NCBI RefSeq assembly: GCF_016654005.1
Contig: NZ_JAEPWN010000004.1
Location: forward strand, 62,001-126,000
Direction: 5' to 3'
Origin: Brevundimonas nasdae
GTDB lineage: Bacteria > Pseudomonadota > Alphaproteobacteria > Caulobacterales > Caulobacteraceae
Length of the DNA: 64,000 nt
Part shown: positions 15,942-24,597 of the stretch, piece after piece
Numbering within the stretch: the first letter of the stretch is position 1
Layout: every line of letters begins with the position of its first letter
Program-made: the position numbers and the translations under genes
Notes under the pieces: model-generated
The model's database searches: none
What the model was told of the DNA's origin: nothing
The model's input: the letters and a program-made list of their open reading frames with translations, nothing else

Positions 15942-18833
15942 TCAGTAACGGAAGCGTACGCCGAAGTAATACTGGGTGTTGCCCTCGCTCACCTCGGTGA
16001 CGGCGTCGTAGCCGGGCTTGTACATGATGTCGCGGGCGTTGGTGACGTTCAGCGCCTGCAGCTTCAGCTGCACATTGCGGTTGATGTTGTAGTTGGCCGA
16101 CAGGTTCAGGATGCCGGAGCCGCGAACGCTGCGGTTGGTGTTGCTGTTCGGCTTGGAATACTCCGACCGATAGCGGTAGGCGGCGCGCAGTTGCAGGCCC
16201 GCGCCTTCCCAGAACACTGAGGCGTTGGCGTTGTGACGTGACAGGCCGCGCAGACCGGCTGTATCCACATAGGGGCCGACGGTGGACGGGTCTGGGAACT
16301 CGAAGTCGGCGTCGGCATAGTTGTAGCCGCCGCTGACGCCCAGGCCTGACCACAGACCGGGCAGCTGGCTGAAGACGGTGCTGCCGGTGATCTCGAACCC
16401 GGTCAGCTGGCGCTGCGTCGGATCGTTGGCGGGGGCGACGGCGTTGAAGGTCGTCTCCACGCCATTGGCGATGATCGAGGTGGTGAAGGGCTGGACCGCG
16501 TCGAACGAGGCGTTCTTGATCCACTTGTGATAGACCGCGAACGAGAAGGCCGTGTCGCGGTTCAGATAGTATTCCAGCGACGCATCCAGGTTCCAGCTGT
16601 CCAGCGGCTTCAGATTGGGGTTGCCGGTCTGGGAGTTGGCCAGAACGCCCTGCACCGTGGTCGCGGTCGTGTCCGGCTGCGGGTTGATGCCGACATTGAA
16701 GTCTTCGATGCCTGCGCGGGCGATGGAGCGCGATGCGCCGAACCGCAGCCGGGTCCTGTCGTTGAGGTCGAAGTTCACGTTGGCGCTGGGCAGCCAGTAG
16801 TCATAGTCGCCCGTGCCGCGGATTTCGCTCAGCGTGCCCGGAACGGTGACGATGGTCGCCGCAGAGCCGCCGACGGACGGGGTGACCAGAACCTCGGAAC
16901 GGTAACCGCGCGAGTCCACTTCGGTCTTCACATAGCGGACGCCGAAGTTGCCGGTGAAGGGCGTGTTGCGCAGCTCGCCGCCGAAGGTGGTCATCAGATA
17001 GACGGCGCTGATCGTCTCCTTGACGTTGATGTCCTCAGGACCGCGCGAGTCCTCCATCAGCGGGTTGGTGTCGCGCCCCGTATAGGCGCGGAACAGGCAG
17101 TCGTTATCGAACGTCGCCCATTTGCGGATGTTCGTCGAGGACTGGGTCATGAACTCCGAAGCCGGGAAGGCCAGGCGGCAGTTCTGGTTGGCCTGGGCCA
17201 CGATCTGGGCGGCGGTCATGCCGTCACGGGCGATCGGGATGTTGACGTCGCCGTTGTTGGCCAGGTCGGTCTTGCGGGTGTGTTCCGAATAACGGACGCC
17301 CGCGTTCAGGCTGCGGAAGAAGCCGGTCTGCGACAGGTCATAGACGCCGTCGAAACGGACCGCCGCCAACTCGTCCTTGCGGTCGGTCGCGCGGCGGTAA
17401 CGGGCGTAGTTGGTGTTGGCTGCTACAGTCGTCGTCAGGAAGGACGACGGATCGGTGATGTCGAAGTTGCCGAAATCAAAGGTCGGGACCACGTCGTCAG
17501 ACGCGTCCAGCGTATAGACCACACGCGTCGGCGACCGCATGTTGGTCGACTTCTGCGTCTCGACACGGTGCGATTCCGAATAGGAGACATCGCCCGACAG
17601 GCGCAGCCGGTCACCGTTCCAGCGGGCCGAAAGACCCGCCGCCTTGTACTCTTCGTCGCGCAGGCGGTCCTCGTTCTGGACCTCCACGTTTGAGTTGCCG
17701 CGATACGAAATCAGGGCGCCTTCGCTGTATCGACCGCCGTCGCCGATGATGATCGGATCAATGCCGCGCGCCGCTTCGGTGATGGCCAGCTGGTTGCGGT
17801 TTTCGAGGCTGGAGCGCTTGGAGTATTGACTGTCGAACAGGAAGTCGAGGCGCTCGGACGGACGCCATTGCAGCGAACCCATGAAGCCGTCGCGCGTCTC
17901 CTTGGTCGCGATCTGGCGGAAGGTGCGCGAGGTGGTGGCGAAATACAGCGGCGATTCCGTCGTGCCCGCACGTTGGGCCGCCGTCAGTTTGTCGCGCAGG
18001 CCGCAGTTGAAGCTGGTCCCAGCCGCGGTCTGGACAGCCGAGGTGCCGGTGATCACCGTCGGGTTCACCGCATCCGTGTTGCACGGGATGAAGGCCGAGT
18101 TTGTGGTGTAGTAGTCTTCCGGCGACGCCTGGTCCTGGTGCTGATAGCCGACGCTCAGGCCGAAGTCGCCCGCGCGGGTGTTCAGCCAGCGGTTGGTCCA
18201 GGACAGGTTGGCGCGGTAGCCCATGCCGTCGCGGCCGTGGATGGCGTCATCCTTTTCCTGATAAACGCCGCGATATTCGAACTGCAGGCGGGGTTTGGCT
18301 TCCAGCGGGCGGATGGAGCGCAGCTCGATCACGCCGGCGATGCCGCCGTCGACGAAGTCGGCCTGCTGGGTCTTGTACACCAGCACGCCGTTGACCAGTT
18401 CGGACGGGAACTGCTGGAACGCCACCGAACGGTCGGGACCAGCGGTGGAGACCTCACGCCCGTTGAAGGTGGAGAAGCTGAGGGTCGGGCCAAGGCCGCG
18501 CACAGACAGTTCGTTGGCGTTGCCCTTGAAACGGTCGGCGGTGACCCCTGTCACGCGCTCAAGCGTGTCGCCGACCGAGTTGTCGGGCAGGGAGCCGATC
18601 TCGTCATTGATGATGGCGTCGACGATGACCGCCGAGCTGCGTTTGAACTCGATAGAGCTGCGTTGCGTGGCGCGCAGGCCGGTGACGACGACGTCCCCAA
18701 CATCGGTCTGATCCTCCTGCGGCGCGGGTTGAGCGGTGGCTGCGGCTTCCTGCGCCAGTGCAGGCGCTGCGACGACCGCGAGCGCCGCGGAGGCCAGCAA
18801 CACAGTGCGCAGGCGTCTCGTGTGGTTGAACAT
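15942..18833 (-). CDS. TonB-dependent receptor, large Caulobacter-type (probable glycan importer)
   Basis: 963 residues. Signal peptide (MFNHTRRLRTVLLASAALAVVAAPALAQ), a Gln/Pro-rich spacer, TonB box GDVVVTGLRATQ, then the plug with SLPDNSVGDTLERVTGVTADR, ELSVRGLG, FNGREVST and GGIAGVIELRSIRPL. The barrel ends YYFGVRFRY with terminal aromatic Tyr. The length, the missing STN domain and the 'RSSIEFKRSSAVIVDAI' segment place it in the carbohydrate-associated TBDR class common in Caulobacterales and Xanthomonadaceae. It shares strand and probably transcript with the alginate-lyase-family gene downstream. A LacI-type operator-like palindrome lies 78 bp before its start. Confidence 0.92.
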   Translation of the reverse strand: MFNHTRRLRTVLLASAALAVVAAPALAQEAAATAQPAPQEDQTDVGDVVVTGLRATQRSSIEFKRSSAVIVDAIINDEIGSLPDNSVGDTLERVTGVTADRFKGNANELSVRGLGPTLSFSTFNGREVSTAGPDRSVAFQQFPSELVNGVLVYKTQQADFVDGGIAGVIELRSIRPLEAKPRLQFEYRGVYQEKDDAIHGRDGMGYRANLSWTNRWLNTRAGDFGLSVGYQHQDQASPEDYYTTNSAFIPCNTDAVNPTVITGTSAVQTAAGTSFNCGLRDKLTAAQRAGTTESPLYFATTSRTFRQIATKETRDGFMGSLQWRPSERLDFLFDSQYSKRSSLENRNQLAITEAARGIDPIIIGDGGRYSEGALISYRGNSNVEVQNEDRLRDEEYKAAGLSARWNGDRLRLSGDVSYSESHRVETQKSTNMRSPTRVVYTLDASDDVVPTFDFGNFDITDPSSFLTTTVAANTNYARYRRATDRKDELAAVRFDGVYDLSQTGFFRSLNAGVRYSEHTRKTDLANNGDVNIPIARDGMTAAQIVAQANQNCRLAFPASEFMTQSSTNIRKWATFDNDCLFRAYTGRDTNPLMEDSRGPEDINVKETISAVYLMTTFGGELRNTPFTGNFGVRYVKTEVDSRGYRSEVLVTPSVGGSAATIVTVPGTLSEIRGTGDYDYWLPSANVNFDLNDRTRLRFGASRSIARAGIEDFNVGINPQPDTTATTVQGVLANSQTGNPNLKPLDSWNLDASLEYYLNRDTAFSFAVYHKWIKNASFDAVQPFTTSIIANGVETTFNAVAPANDPTQRQLTGFEITGSTVFSQLPGLWSGLGVSGGYNYADADFEFPDPSTVGPYVDTAGLRGLSRHNANASVFWEGAGLQLRAAYRYRSEYSKPNSNTNRSVRGSGILNLSANYNINRNVQLKLQALNVTNARDIMYKPGYDAVTEVSEGNTQYYFGVRFRY

Positions 18834-19264
18834 GGGATCCCCAATCTTGAGCGTTTCCGGTCCGCGCTCGTGGATCGAGCGTCGTATCGTCGCGTAGGCT
18901 AGACCGGAAATGACACCGGTGGCAAGATTGGTCGAGCCAGAATCTTTCAGGGCTTTCGGTGCGACAAAAAAGTGAGGCGAAACGAGTGGTTAGGAGAATT
19001 ATTCAGTGTCCGCCACGATCAGCTGCGGCGTCGCCAAGCATCTTGGGAGGTGAGGCATTCGGGCCTGCGTGGTCGAGTGTGAACGCTATCAGATGGGCGT
19101 CGGGCAATACGATTCAGACCTTCGAACACCGCTTTTCTCTTTCGAGTTTCTTCACGTCGCGTCGCAGTCCTTTCGCATCCCCCGCCACCGGCCTGAACGC
19201 TCAGATCCGTCGCTCCGCTGCTTTCAACCGATCAGTCTCTTTTCCTCTGTTCCAAGGACTTCCT
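18834..19264. promoter_or_regulatory. Divergent promoter region of the polysaccharide locus (431 bp, no gene)
   Basis: This is the largest gene-free stretch in the window, lying between the minus-strand TBDR and the plus-strand exported enzyme. It is less GC-rich than its surroundings and holds one clear operator-like palindrome (18911-18924). The frame of the plus-strand gene stays open back to 18959, but the composition, the ribosome-binding site at 19253 and the signal peptide at 19265 argue that this part is untranslated. I see no tRNA or small gene in it. Confidence 0.6.
18911..18924. promoter_or_regulatory. LacI-family operator-like palindrome
   Basis: TGACACCGGTGGCA is a 14-bp palindrome centred on CCGG with a single mismatched pair. 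Operators of LacI-family sugar regulators commonly are palindromes with a central CG. It is well placed between the divergent TBDR and exported-enzyme genes. No LacI-family gene lies in the window, so the regulator would be encoded elsewhere. Confidence 0.45.
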
Positions 19265-21124
19265 ATGTCTCGTTCGCCATTGATGGGTTGCGTGTTCGGT
19301 CTGGCGATGGGGGCTGTTCTCGCGGGGGCCGCCAGCGCCCAGGTCGAGCGCGGCGTCCTGTATCAGACCGCTCCGGCCATGAACGCCACCATCGTCAACC
19401 GCGTCTCGCCGCAGATGGACGCCCTGCTGGATCAACTGATGACCGAGGGCCGCAGCATGACGCTGGACGGGGTTCGGGTGTTTGAGGCGAACGACAAGTT
19501 CCTGCCGGGCAAGATCGCCATCGGTCTGGCCCATGCGGTGATCGAGGCGCCGGAAGGCGACCCGCGCCGCGCCCGCTTTCTGGACGGATTCCGACGCCTG
19601 TCGGAACTGACGCTGGAGGATGCGAACGACAGCTGGGGCATCTATTACTACATGTCCGCCCTGCATCAGCTGAACGAAGCCGGGCTGCTGGGTCAGGCCG
19701 TGTCGCCCCAGACGCTGGCGCAATTGCGTCAGAACTTGGATTGGCGGCGGTTCGTGCGTCAGGACGATCTGACCCTGATCAACCTGCCCAACAACTATTA
19801 CGGCGTAGCCTACAGCATCGCGCGCCTGCGCTATCTGATGGGTTGGGAGGACACGTCCGCCAGCGAAGCCCTGCTGGCCAAGACGCTGGAGCATTTCCGT
19901 CAGTACTCTGGTGAGTTCGGCTTCGCCGACGAAACCACGGGAGAGGGGCGTTTCGACCGCTACAGCGTGCTTCTGATCGGAGAAATCGCCCAGCGTTTCA
20001 TCGAAACCGGTGTCGCCCCGCCGCAGGAGGTCAAGGATTGGCTGCGGCGTTCGGTCGACCTGCTGCTGCCCCGCTTCAACCTGCGTGGCGAGGGATTTGA
20101 ATATGGCCGCAGCATCGGCGCCTATGGCGAGACTGCCTTCCTTGAGGTGCTGACCGCCGCCGCCTCACTGGACCTGCTGACCGACGAAGAAGAGCGGATG
20201 GCCTATGCCTTCTCGTCTCGCATCGCCGCCCGCTATGTCGATTTCTGGCAGGACAGCGGAACGGGCTCAGTGAACCTGTGGGATCACGGGCGGAAGACTG
20301 ACGACTATCGCGGCAAGCACCGGATTCTGGGTGAGAACATCAGCCTGTCGCACCAGTTGTTTTACACCAACACCCTGTGGAACCAGCGTGGCTATCGCGA
20401 CCGGGCGCCGGATGCGGGCTATGCGGACTGGCTGAAAACCCTGCCGCGTTCGACGACGACATGGTTCTCCAAGGGGGCTGAGGACCGGCTGCTGATCACC
20501 TATCGCGATGGCGACCGGGTGATCGGCCTGCCGTTGATCAACGGCGGCCCCGGTCAGCATATGAACAATCCGTACTTCCCCGTTCCCTATTCGCCGGGCG
20601 TTCTGGCCGGGGCGGCGGACGAGACCTATCCGCAGCTTCTGCCGCGCGTGACCCTGTCGGACGGAAGCGTGCTTCAGCCCCTGTCGTGGTTCACGAATGT
20701 GAAGGTCGAGGTCGCCGGCCAGACCACACGCCTGACCTACAGCCTGCCGGCCATGGACAGGATGGGGCAGGCGGCGCCGGTCCGCGACGACCGGGTCAGC
20801 GCCAGAACCGTCTATGAGTTGTCGCCCGGCCGGATCACACGCCGCGACGAGATCACGGCGCGTCGGGGCGTGGCGATACAAAAGGTCGATCTGGAGCTGG
20901 GGACCTTCTCGTCCGGCGCCCAGTCGGCGGATCAGGGCGTCGTTTTTGCGCTGGGGGATGTCGCCGCGTTCCAGGGGCAGGGGTTGAGCTGTGAGCCCGC
21001 TGCGGTGAACGGCGGCGTCTATCGCACGCCGGTCGGGCCGTTGCGGACAGTCGTGCGGTGTCAGGCGGACAATCCGGGCCGCAGCTGGACTGGCGGCTGG
21101 AGCGTTCAATTTCGCGATAGATGA
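19265..21124 (+). CDS. Exported probable polysaccharide-degrading enzyme (toroid-like)
   Basis: 619 residues. The start is fixed by AAGGA six bases upstream and by a signal peptide (MSRSPLMGCVFGLAMGAVLAGAASAQ). The N-terminal two-thirds is helical with repeated aromatic and charged segments (NDSWGIYYYMSALHQ, NLPNNYYGVAYSIARLRY, GEGRFDRYSVLLIGE, EYGRSIGAYGETAFLEVL), as in alpha/alpha-toroid polysaccharide lyases. The C-terminal third looks beta-rich (LITYRDGDRVIGLPLINGGPG ... GRITRRDEITARRG). This two-part plan is that of heparinase II/III-like lyases, but I do not recognise a specific family, and catalytic residues are only guesses (NNYY, YGRS, HG). Its position opposite a TBDR/lyase operon supports a role in the same glycan pathway. 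Confidence 0.65.
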   Translation: MSRSPLMGCVFGLAMGAVLAGAASAQVERGVLYQTAPAMNATIVNRVSPQMDALLDQLMTEGRSMTLDGVRVFEANDKFLPGKIAIGLAHAVIEAPEGDPRRARFLDGFRRLSELTLEDANDSWGIYYYMSALHQLNEAGLLGQAVSPQTLAQLRQNLDWRRFVRQDDLTLINLPNNYYGVAYSIARLRYLMGWEDTSASEALLAKTLEHFRQYSGEFGFADETTGEGRFDRYSVLLIGEIAQRFIETGVAPPQEVKDWLRRSVDLLLPRFNLRGEGFEYGRSIGAYGETAFLEVLTAAASLDLLTDEEERMAYAFSSRIAARYVDFWQDSGTGSVNLWDHGRKTDDYRGKHRILGENISLSHQLFYTNTLWNQRGYRDRAPDAGYADWLKTLPRSTTTWFSKGAEDRLLITYRDGDRVIGLPLINGGPGQHMNNPYFPVPYSPGVLAGAADETYPQLLPRVTLSDGSVLQPLSWFTNVKVEVAGQTTRLTYSLPAMDRMGQAAPVRDDRVSARTVYELSPGRITRRDEITARRGVAIQKVDLELGTFSSGAQSADQGVVFALGDVAAFQGQGLSCEPAAVNGGVYRTPVGPLRTVVRCQADNPGRSWTGGWSVQFRDR

Positions 21125-21135
21125 GGCGGCGGGCA

Positions 21136-21165
21136 GGGCGGCCTTCTCAGCAGGGAAGGTCGCCC
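21136..21165 (+). terminator. Hairpin after the exported enzyme gene
   Basis: GGGCGGCCTT (21136-21145) pairs with AAGGTCGCCC (21156-21165), with one G-U pair and a 10-nt loop, starting 12 bp after the stop codon. There is no U-tract, so termination is only probable. Confidence 0.4.
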
Positions 21166-21343
21166 AAGCCTTGGATTCATCATGCCTTTCATAACCGCCA
21201 TATGGATTGAACATTTGCCGCCCGCGCCAAGGCGTCGCTTTGACCTGATGGACATGAGACCGTAAGTCTGGGTGAGTCGGACGTGCGGCTTCGCCCGCGT
21301 TCGCCGTTCCCATGTTTCCTTTTCGGAGAAGACGACCCGCCAC

Positions 21344-24256
21344 ATGTCCGTCAGTCTTCTGCTGTTTGTCATCCTCGCCCTGCCGTTCATCGGCGCCCTG
21401 ATCGCGTCCGGTCTGCCCCGACATGCGCGGACATCTGCGGCGATCCTGTCGTGGGTCATCGCCCTGGTCAGCCTGGTCTGTCTGGCGGCGCTGTGGCCCC
21501 GCTTCCAGGACGGAGAGACGCTGCGGCATGAGATCGAATGGCTGCCGTCGCTGGGCATCAATCTGGTGGTGCGGCTGGACGGGCTGTCGTGGCTGTTCAG
21601 CTGTCTGATCCTGGGGATCGGGGCGCTGGTGGTGCTTTATGCGCGCTATTACATGTCGCCGAAGGATCCGGTGCCGCGCTTCTTCTCCTTCCTGCTGGCC
21701 TTCATGGGCGCGATGCAGGGGGTCGTGCTGGCGGGCAACATCATCCAGCTGGTGGTGTTCTGGGAGCTGACCAGCCTCTTCTCCTTCCTGCTGATCGGAT
21801 ATTGGCACCAGAACCCGTCGGCGCGCGAAGGTTCGCGCATGGCTCTGACGGTGACGGCGACGGGCGGTCTGGCCCTGCTGGTGTCGATGATCCTGATCGG
21901 AAACATCGTCGGCAGCTATGATCTGGACGTGGTTCTGGCCTCACGCGACCTGATCCAGACCAGCCCCATGTACACGCCCGCCCTGCTGCTGTTGCTGCTG
22001 GGGGCCTTCACCAAGAGCGCGCAGTTCCCGTTCCACTTCTGGCTGCCGCGCGCCATGGCCGCGCCCACGCCGGTCAGCGCCTATCTGCACTCGGCGACGA
22101 TGGTGAAGGCGGGCGTCTTCCTGTTGATCCGCTTCTGGCCGGTCTTTGCGGGAACGGACATCTGGTATCTGCTGGTCGGGGGCGCCGGTCTGGCGACCCT
22201 GCTGATCGGGGCCTGGTGCGCCATCTTCCAGCATGATCTGAAGGGCCTGCTGGCCTATTCGACCATCAGCCATCTGGGTCTGATCGTGCTGCTGGTCGGG
22301 TTCGGCACGCCGCTGGCCCTGATCGCGGCCATCTTCCACACGGTCAACCACGCCACCTTCAAGGCGTCGCTGTTCATGGCGGCCGGCATCATCGACCATG
22401 AAGCCGGGACGCGCGACATGCGCAAACTCAGCGGCCTGTTCAAATTCATGCCCTTCACCGCGACCTTGGCCATGGTGGCGGCGGCGGCGATGGCGGGGGT
22501 GCCGCTGCTGAACGGCTTCCTGTCCAAGGAGATGTTCCTGGCCGAGGCCGTGGCCAACTCGAACGCCAACGCCCTGAGCACGGCCTTGCCCTTCCTGGCG
22601 ACCCTGGCCAGCGCCTTCAGCGTTCTTTATTCGCTGCGCTTCATTCACAACACCTTCTTCGGTCCGCCGCCGACCGAGCTGGACCGCGTCCCGCATGAGC
22701 CGCCCGCATGGATGCGGCGCCCGGTCGAGATTCTGGTCGGCCTGTGTCTGCTGGTCGGGGTTCTGCCCGCCATCACCGTCGGCCCTTTCCTGAGAAGCGC
22801 CGCCGTGTCGGTGTTGGGCTTCGAGCTGCCCTATTACAGCCTGGCCCTGTGGCACGGCTTCAACCTGCCGCTGTTTCTCAGCTTGACGGCGCTGGCGGGC
22901 GGGGTGCTGCTGTATGTGATCTTCGGCAAGCGCATCAACAACAACCCCCGCGGTGCGCCGTGGGGCTGGCAGAAGCTGAACGGCGGCTGGATGTTCGAGC
23001 GCGCCATGACGGGCCTGGCCAAGGGCGCGGCCATGCTGGTGCGGGTGTTCGGCACCGAGCGTCTGCAGCCGCAGTTGCGCGGCATCGTCCTGGTCGCCCT
23101 GCTTGCGGGCGCGGTCGCGGGCGTCAGCGCGGGGATCGGCGTCCTGCCGATGGTCGCCGCGCCTGATCTGGCCGATCTGGCCTTTGCAGGCATCTGGCTG
23201 GTAGGCGCGGGCTGCGCCGTCGCTGCGGCCTGGCAGGCCAAATATCACCGGCTGGCGGCGGTGGTCCTGATGGGCGGTGCGGGTCTGGCCAGTTGCATCT
23301 CGTTCGTCTGGCTTTCGGCGCCCGATCTGGCCCTGACCCAGTTGCTGGTCGAGGTGGTGACGACGGTTCTGCTGTTGCTGGGTCTGCGCTGGCTGCCCAA
23401 GCGTCTGGAGACGATCCCGGTGCCTGCCGGTCTGGAGCGCCGGTCGCGCCTGCGCCGTCGTGTCGACCTGATCATCGCCGGCGCAGTCGGTCTGTCGCTG
23501 GCGGTCGTCGCCTATGCGATCATGACCCGCCCGGCGGTCGAGGGGATTTCGCGCTTCTTTGTCGAGCACGCCTACAAGGATGCGGGCGGACGCAACATCG
23601 TCAATGTGATCCTGGTCGACTTCCGCGCCTTCGACACCTTCGGCGAGATCACGGTGCTGGGCATTGTGGGCCTGACCATCTTCGCCCTGCTGCGCCGGTT
23701 CCGTCCGGCCAGCGACAGCCTGCCCGAACCCAGCCAGAAGCGGGTGCAGAACAAGTCGGATCGCGACCGCGACAATCGCACCGAGGGCGACACCCTGAAG
23801 GAGACCATGCTGATCCCGCGCGTGGTCATGCGCTGGATGTTCCCCTTCATCCTGCTGCTGGCGGCGCATCTGTTCCTGCGCGGGCATGACCTGCCGGGCG
23901 GCGGGTTCGCGGCGGGGATCGCCGTCGCCATCGCCTTCGTGCTGCAATACATGGCCTCCGGCGCCCGCTGGGTTGAAGAGCGGCTGACCATCCGGCCCAT
24001 CGTCTGGATCGGTCTGGGCTTGTTGATCTCGGTGGCCAGCGGCGTGGGCGCCTGGGTGTTCGGCCAGCCGTTCCTGACCACATGGTTCGAGTACGCCGAC
24101 CTGCCGATCCTGGGCCGGGTGCCTCTGGCCAGCGCGGTGGTGTTCGATCTGGGCGTGGTTGTCCTGGTCGTGGGCGCGACGGTGCTGATGCTGGTCGCCC
24201 TGGCGCACCAGTCGCTGCGCAAATCACGACCGCAGGATGAGGAGGGCGCACAATGA
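21344..24256 (+). CDS. mrpA: Mrp Na+/H+ antiporter fused subunit A/B
   Basis: 970 residues, a fusion of MrpA and MrpB. The first ~600 residues are the complex-I-like proton-pumping domain (ELTSLFSFLLIGYW, FPFHFWLPRAMAAPTPVSAYLHSATMVKAGVFLL, YSTISHLGLIVLLVG, FHTVNHATFKASLFMAAGIIDHEAGTRD), then the NuoJ-like/DUF4040 part (NVILVDFRAFDTFGEITVLGIVG). The MrpB domain follows from about residue 830 (LFLRGHDLPGGGFAAGIAVAIAFVLQYMA). ATG 21344 is preferred because MSVSLLLFVILALPFIGAL begins directly with the first membrane helix; a GTG 72 bp upstream is possible. It starts a six-gene operon with 4-bp overlaps throughout. The complex exports Na+ (or K+) in exchange for H+ and supports alkali and salt tolerance. 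Confidence 0.95.
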   Translation: MSVSLLLFVILALPFIGALIASGLPRHARTSAAILSWVIALVSLVCLAALWPRFQDGETLRHEIEWLPSLGINLVVRLDGLSWLFSCLILGIGALVVLYARYYMSPKDPVPRFFSFLLAFMGAMQGVVLAGNIIQLVVFWELTSLFSFLLIGYWHQNPSAREGSRMALTVTATGGLALLVSMILIGNIVGSYDLDVVLASRDLIQTSPMYTPALLLLLLGAFTKSAQFPFHFWLPRAMAAPTPVSAYLHSATMVKAGVFLLIRFWPVFAGTDIWYLLVGGAGLATLLIGAWCAIFQHDLKGLLAYSTISHLGLIVLLVGFGTPLALIAAIFHTVNHATFKASLFMAAGIIDHEAGTRDMRKLSGLFKFMPFTATLAMVAAAAMAGVPLLNGFLSKEMFLAEAVANSNANALSTALPFLATLASAFSVLYSLRFIHNTFFGPPPTELDRVPHEPPAWMRRPVEILVGLCLLVGVLPAITVGPFLRSAAVSVLGFELPYYSLALWHGFNLPLFLSLTALAGGVLLYVIFGKRINNNPRGAPWGWQKLNGGWMFERAMTGLAKGAAMLVRVFGTERLQPQLRGIVLVALLAGAVAGVSAGIGVLPMVAAPDLADLAFAGIWLVGAGCAVAAAWQAKYHRLAAVVLMGGAGLASCISFVWLSAPDLALTQLLVEVVTTVLLLLGLRWLPKRLETIPVPAGLERRSRLRRRVDLIIAGAVGLSLAVVAYAIMTRPAVEGISRFFVEHAYKDAGGRNIVNVILVDFRAFDTFGEITVLGIVGLTIFALLRRFRPASDSLPEPSQKRVQNKSDRDRDNRTEGDTLKETMLIPRVVMRWMFPFILLLAAHLFLRGHDLPGGGFAAGIAVAIAFVLQYMASGARWVEERLTIRPIVWIGLGLLISVASGVGAWVFGQPFLTTWFEYADLPILGRVPLASAVVFDLGVVVLVVGATVLMLVALAHQSLRKSRPQDEEGAQ

Positions 24257-24597
24257 TGGAGCTTGTGCTCGCGCTGGCGATTGGCGTGCTGGCGGCGTCC
24301 GGCGTGTGGCTGCTGCTGCGCCCGCGCACCTTCCAGGTCATCATGGGGCTGGCGCTGCTGTCCTATGCCGTCAACCTGTTCATCGTGGCGATGGGACGGC
24401 TGCGCACGGGCGCGCCGCCGGTGCTCAAGGGCGATAATATCGACCCAAGCCACTATACCGACCCGACGCCGCAGGCCCTGGTCCTGACCGCCATCGTCAT
24501 CGGGTTCGCCCTGACGGCCCTGTTCCTGGTGGTGATCCTGGCGGCGCGCGGCATCACCGGCAGCGACCATGTCGACGGCAAGGAGCCTGAGGCATGA
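24253..24597 (+). CDS. mrpC: Mrp antiporter subunit C
   Basis: 114 residues, a NuoK-like membrane subunit with three helices (VLALAIGVLAASGVWLLL, FQVIMGLALLSYAVNLFIVAM, PQALVLTAIVIGFALTALFLVVILA). The DPTPQALVLTAIVIG segment is diagnostic for MrpC/MnhC. The start ATG overlaps the mrpA stop (ATGA), and its own stop overlaps mrpD the same way. Confidence 0.95.
   Translation: MMELVLALAIGVLAASGVWLLLRPRTFQVIMGLALLSYAVNLFIVAMGRLRTGAPPVLKGDNIDPSHYTDPTPQALVLTAIVIGFALTALFLVVILAARGITGSDHVDGKEPEA

Noticed and set aside
18959-19264. N-terminal extension of the exported enzyme gene
   Set aside because: The signal peptide and AAGGA ribosome-binding site fix the start at 19265. The upstream residues are Ser/Arg-rich and unlike a leader.
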